A DNA stretch of 64,000 nt from DUQW01 sp050953805 (GTDB taxonomy: Bacteria; Bacillota_I; Bacilli_A; Acholeplasmatales; Acholeplasmataceae), in the NCBI GenBank assembly GCA_050953805.1, contig JBMNNE010000001.1, positions 124,001 through 188,000 of the forward strand. Reading direction: 5' to 3'. The notes under the pieces were generated by a model. The model searched no databases and had not been told where the DNA came from. It saw only the letters and a list, made by a program, of their open reading frames with translations. Below are positions 62,068-64,000 of this stretch, one piece after another (the stretch's first letter is position 1; every line of letters starts with the position of its first letter). Made by a program: the position numbers and the translations under genes.

Positions 62068-62584
62068 AATTGTGCAATTATCTCATGAGATTTTATCATC
62101 TTTAGTTAATGAAAATGATATCATCATTGATGCTACTTTAGGTAATGGTTTTGACTCACTTTTCTTATCACCATTAGTTAGTCAAATCTTTAGTTTTGAT
62201 ATCCAAGAAATGGCACTCAATAAATCATTAGAAACCCTTAAAGATGTATCAAATGTTAATTGTCTTTTAGATAGCCATTTAAATTATAAAAAGTATCTAA
62301 TTAATTATGACGGTGTCGTTTTCAATTTGGGGTTTTTACCAAATGGTGATAAAAGGATTACTACCACTTCTATAACGACAATTAACACCCTAAAATTAAT
62401 GGTTAATGACAATTTAGCGCGTTTTATTTTAATTGTAGTTTACCCTAAACATCCGGAAGGTAGTATTGAAAGTAAAGATTTACTAGCATATATTAAAAAT
62501 ATTAGCAACTATAATGTTACTTTAATAAATTATGACGAAAATATTGTTAGTGATTATATAATCTTGCTTGAAAAAAGGGCATAA
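62054..62584 (+). CDS. mnmM: MnmM/YtqB-type tRNA methyltransferase
   Basis: A 176-residue class I SAM methyltransferase related to YtqB. SAM motif IIDATLGNGFDSLFLSPL, FSFDIQEMALNKS, then the FNLGFLPNGDKRITTTSITTINTL signature and FILIVVYPKHPEGSIESKDLLAYI. MnmM methylates nm5U to mnm5(s2)U at the tRNA wobble position. Start at 62054 follows AAGGTG; a longer GTG reading from 62045 lies inside the previous gene. Its stop lies in the loop of the terminator. Confidence 0.85.
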   Translation: MRKSKIVQLSHEILSSLVNENDIIIDATLGNGFDSLFLSPLVSQIFSFDIQEMALNKSLETLKDVSNVNCLLDSHLNYKKYLINYDGVVFNLGFLPNGDKRITTTSITTINTLKLMVNDNLARFILIVVYPKHPEGSIESKDLLAYIKNISNYNVTLINYDENIVSDYIILLEKRA

Positions 62585-62592
62585 GCCCTTTT
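62573..62592. terminator. Bidirectional terminator between mnmM and leuS
   Basis: Stem AAAAGGGC/GCCCTTTT with loop ATAA that contains the mnmM stop; T runs on both sides. It also touches the leuS stop codon. Confidence 0.85.
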
Positions 62593-64000
62593 ATTTTGCA
62601 ACTATATTGATTAATTTATTAGGAATAATAATTACCTTTAAGACATTTAGTCCCTCTAAATGCGTTTTAATATTGTCAAGACCAAAAGCTATTTGTTTAA
62701 GTTCCGCTTCAGGCAAATCTCTTGGAACTTGTAATTTAGCTCTAACTCGGCCATTAACTTGAAACACCATTTCAACTTCAGCTAAAATTATCATTTGTGG
62801 ATCAAAGTCAGGCCATTTTGAATATAAAAGCTCTTCTTCGTTATTTAATATGACTTGATTAATTTCTTCAGTAAGATGAGGTGCTACTGGATTTAAAAGT
62901 TTTAAGAAATTTATTGCCTTTTTACGATCGATTTTTTCAACTTTATATACTTCGTTAACAAAAATCATCATTTGACTGATCGCAGTATTAAAAGCCAATG
63001 TTTCAAAATCTTCAGTTACTTTTTTCACTGTTTGATGATAAACATAGTCAAGTTCATTAACATTATTCTCGGTAATCTCAAATTGTTTATACATACGATA
63101 AACTCGGTCTAAAAATCTTTTAGCACCATCTAATGAAGTCGTACTCCATGGTTTATCACTTTCTAGAGGTCCCATAAACATTTCATATAGTCTTAAAGAG
63201 TCAGCTCCATGAGAATGGATAATATCATCTGGATTAACGACATTACCTAAGGATTTTGACATTTTTTGACCATTATCACCTAAAATCATTCCTTGATTAA
63301 CTAGTTTTTTAAATGGTTCAGGTGATTGGACTAAACCAATATCATATAAAAATTTATGCCAAAATCTTGCATATAGTAAATGTCCAACAGCGTGTTCTTT
63401 ACCACCAAGATAAAGATCTACTGGTAACCACTTTTGGATTTCTTCTTTGGCTTCTAATGAATTAAGTGGAATCATTCCATTTTCACTTTGTAACAAGTAA
63501 CCAATGTAATACCATGAGCTACCTGCTAGTTGTGGCATCGTATTAGTTTCACGGCGATATTTTTTGCCGTCAATTTCTACATATAGCCAATCAAGCGCAT
63601 TAGCAAGTGGACTTTCTCCAGTTCCACTTGGTTTAATATTATCAAGTTTGGGAAGTAATAACGGCAACTCTTCTTCTTTTAAGACTTTAATTTCTCCATC
63701 TTCACCAAACAATACCGGAAATGGTTCACCCCAATATCTTTGACGTGAAAATACCCAATCACGTAATTTATAATTATCAGTTTTATAACCAAGCTTATTA
63801 GTTTCTAAATATCTAATAATAACTTCATTAGCTTCTTTAATATTTAATCCATTAAATAATGGACTATTAATATGAATTCCATCTCCAGTATATGCTTCAC
63901 CAACAACATCTGAATCAATAACTTGAATAATATCTAATCCAAACTTTATCGCAAACTCATAATCTCTTTCATCATGAGCCGGTACTGCCATAACGGCACC
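62591..64000 (-). CDS. leuS: Leucyl-tRNA synthetase, 3' part (5' part outside window)
   Basis: The C-terminal part of a class I synthetase. The frame continues to the window edge as GAVMAVPAHDERDYEFA, the editing-domain motif, so the ATG at 63991 is internal. Further: LGYKTDNYKLRDWVFSRQRYWGEPFP, LDWLYVEIDGKKYRRETNTMPQLAGSSWYYIGYL, LYLGGKEHAVGHLLYARFWHK, GDNGQKMSKSLGNVVNPDD (the KMSKS loop) and the anticodon-binding and C-terminal domains. It is convergent with mnmM. Confidence 0.96.
   Translation of the reverse strand, partial: GAVMAVPAHDERDYEFAIKFGLDIIQVIDSDVVGEAYTGDGIHINSPLFNGLNIKEANEVIIRYLETNKLGYKTDNYKLRDWVFSRQRYWGEPFPVLFGEDGEIKVLKEEELPLLLPKLDNIKPSGTGESPLANALDWLYVEIDGKKYRRETNTMPQLAGSSWYYIGYLLQSENGMIPLNSLEAKEEIQKWLPVDLYLGGKEHAVGHLLYARFWHKFLYDIGLVQSPEPFKKLVNQGMILGDNGQKMSKSLGNVVNPDDIIHSHGADSLRLYEMFMGPLESDKPWSTTSLDGAKRFLDRVYRMYKQFEITENNVNELDYVYHQTVKKVTEDFETLAFNTAISQMMIFVNEVYKVEKIDRKKAINFLKLLNPVAPHLTEEINQVILNNEEELLYSKWPDFDPQMIILAEVEMVFQVNGRVRAKLQVPRDLPEAELKQIAFGLDNIKTHLEGLNVLKVIIIPNKLINIVAK

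Noticed and set aside
1..64000. UGA read as tryptophan, as in many Mollicutes
   Set aside because: TGA ends many full-length genes at the expected place and Trp positions in conserved proteins are TGG.
1..64000. Insertion sequences, prophage or CRISPR
   Set aside because: No transposase, integrase, phage structural gene or regularly spaced repeat was found.

Overview
The window comes from a strongly AT-rich bacterium that uses the standard bacterial code: TGA ends many genes (fic, cvfB, rlmN) and Trp is TGG. The gene set is Gram-positive and low in GC: RNase J, PolC, RpoZ, an LtaS-like synthase, the short eukaryote-like ProS, AsnA, long-form HPF, FakA/DegV, RqcH and CvfB. No cell-wall or sporulation genes are seen. 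This fits the Acholeplasma/Izemoplasma/Haloplasma side of the Mollicutes-Bacillota border; that placement is inference. I see no mobile element, phage or CRISPR array.

The most striking region is 1.26-13.04 kb on the minus strand, which reads as one long operon: glmS-glmL-glmE-mal-citD-citE-citF-citC-citXG, then a lipoprotein with an alpha/alpha-toroid fold, a DUF4430 protein, an ECF-type S component and the corrinoid adenosyltransferase BtuR/CobO. Together these encode coenzyme-B12-dependent glutamate fermentation (glutamate to 3-methylaspartate to mesaconate, then citramalate to acetate and pyruvate) plus capture, import and adenosylation of its cofactor. The lipoprotein and DUF4430 protein look like the two domains of animal transcobalamin/intrinsic factor encoded as separate genes. 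The missing hydratase step may be supplied by a two-subunit class I fumarase/mesaconase at 36.94-38.33 kb, coupled to an alcohol dehydrogenase. The operon has a structured leader ending in a terminator-like hairpin.

As read, glmS (twice), glmL, uvrC and probably the S component carry single-base changes in homopolymer runs, and tRNA-Pro has one extra G in its acceptor stem. The pattern points to sequencing or assembly indels more than to gene decay, but it has to be checked because it decides whether glutamate mutase works.

The rest is mostly housekeeping. 0-1.2 kb: end of RNase J. 13.3-17.8 kb: exonuclease, uvrC, mscS, rpoZ, gmk. 18-20.5 kb: tRNA-Gly, GNAT, M50-like protease, tRNA-Thr, cold-shock protein. 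20.5-25.7 kb: LtaS-like synthase, Fic protein, MFS transporter, cvfB. 25.7-30.4 kb: proS, a second EF-G, a zinc-ribbon protein, hpf. 30.5-35.8 kb: sodA, ktrB, rqcH, two membrane proteins, tRNA-Pro. 35.8-40.2 kb: alcohol dehydrogenase, fumarase/mesaconase, a GDPD, and an unknown gene behind a SAM-I riboswitch. 40.2-49.1 kb: asnA, GNAT, xpt, tRNA-Ala, degV, pepA, glpK, monoacylglycerol-lipase-like hydrolase, tRNA-Leu, fakA; several of these suit scavenging of host or environmental lipid. 49.3-56.5 kb: rpmB, rpe, rsgA, rlmN, pheTS, a Bax-inhibitor-like protein. 56.5-64 kb: polC, the ytqA/ytqB tRNA-modification pair, and the 3' part of leuS.
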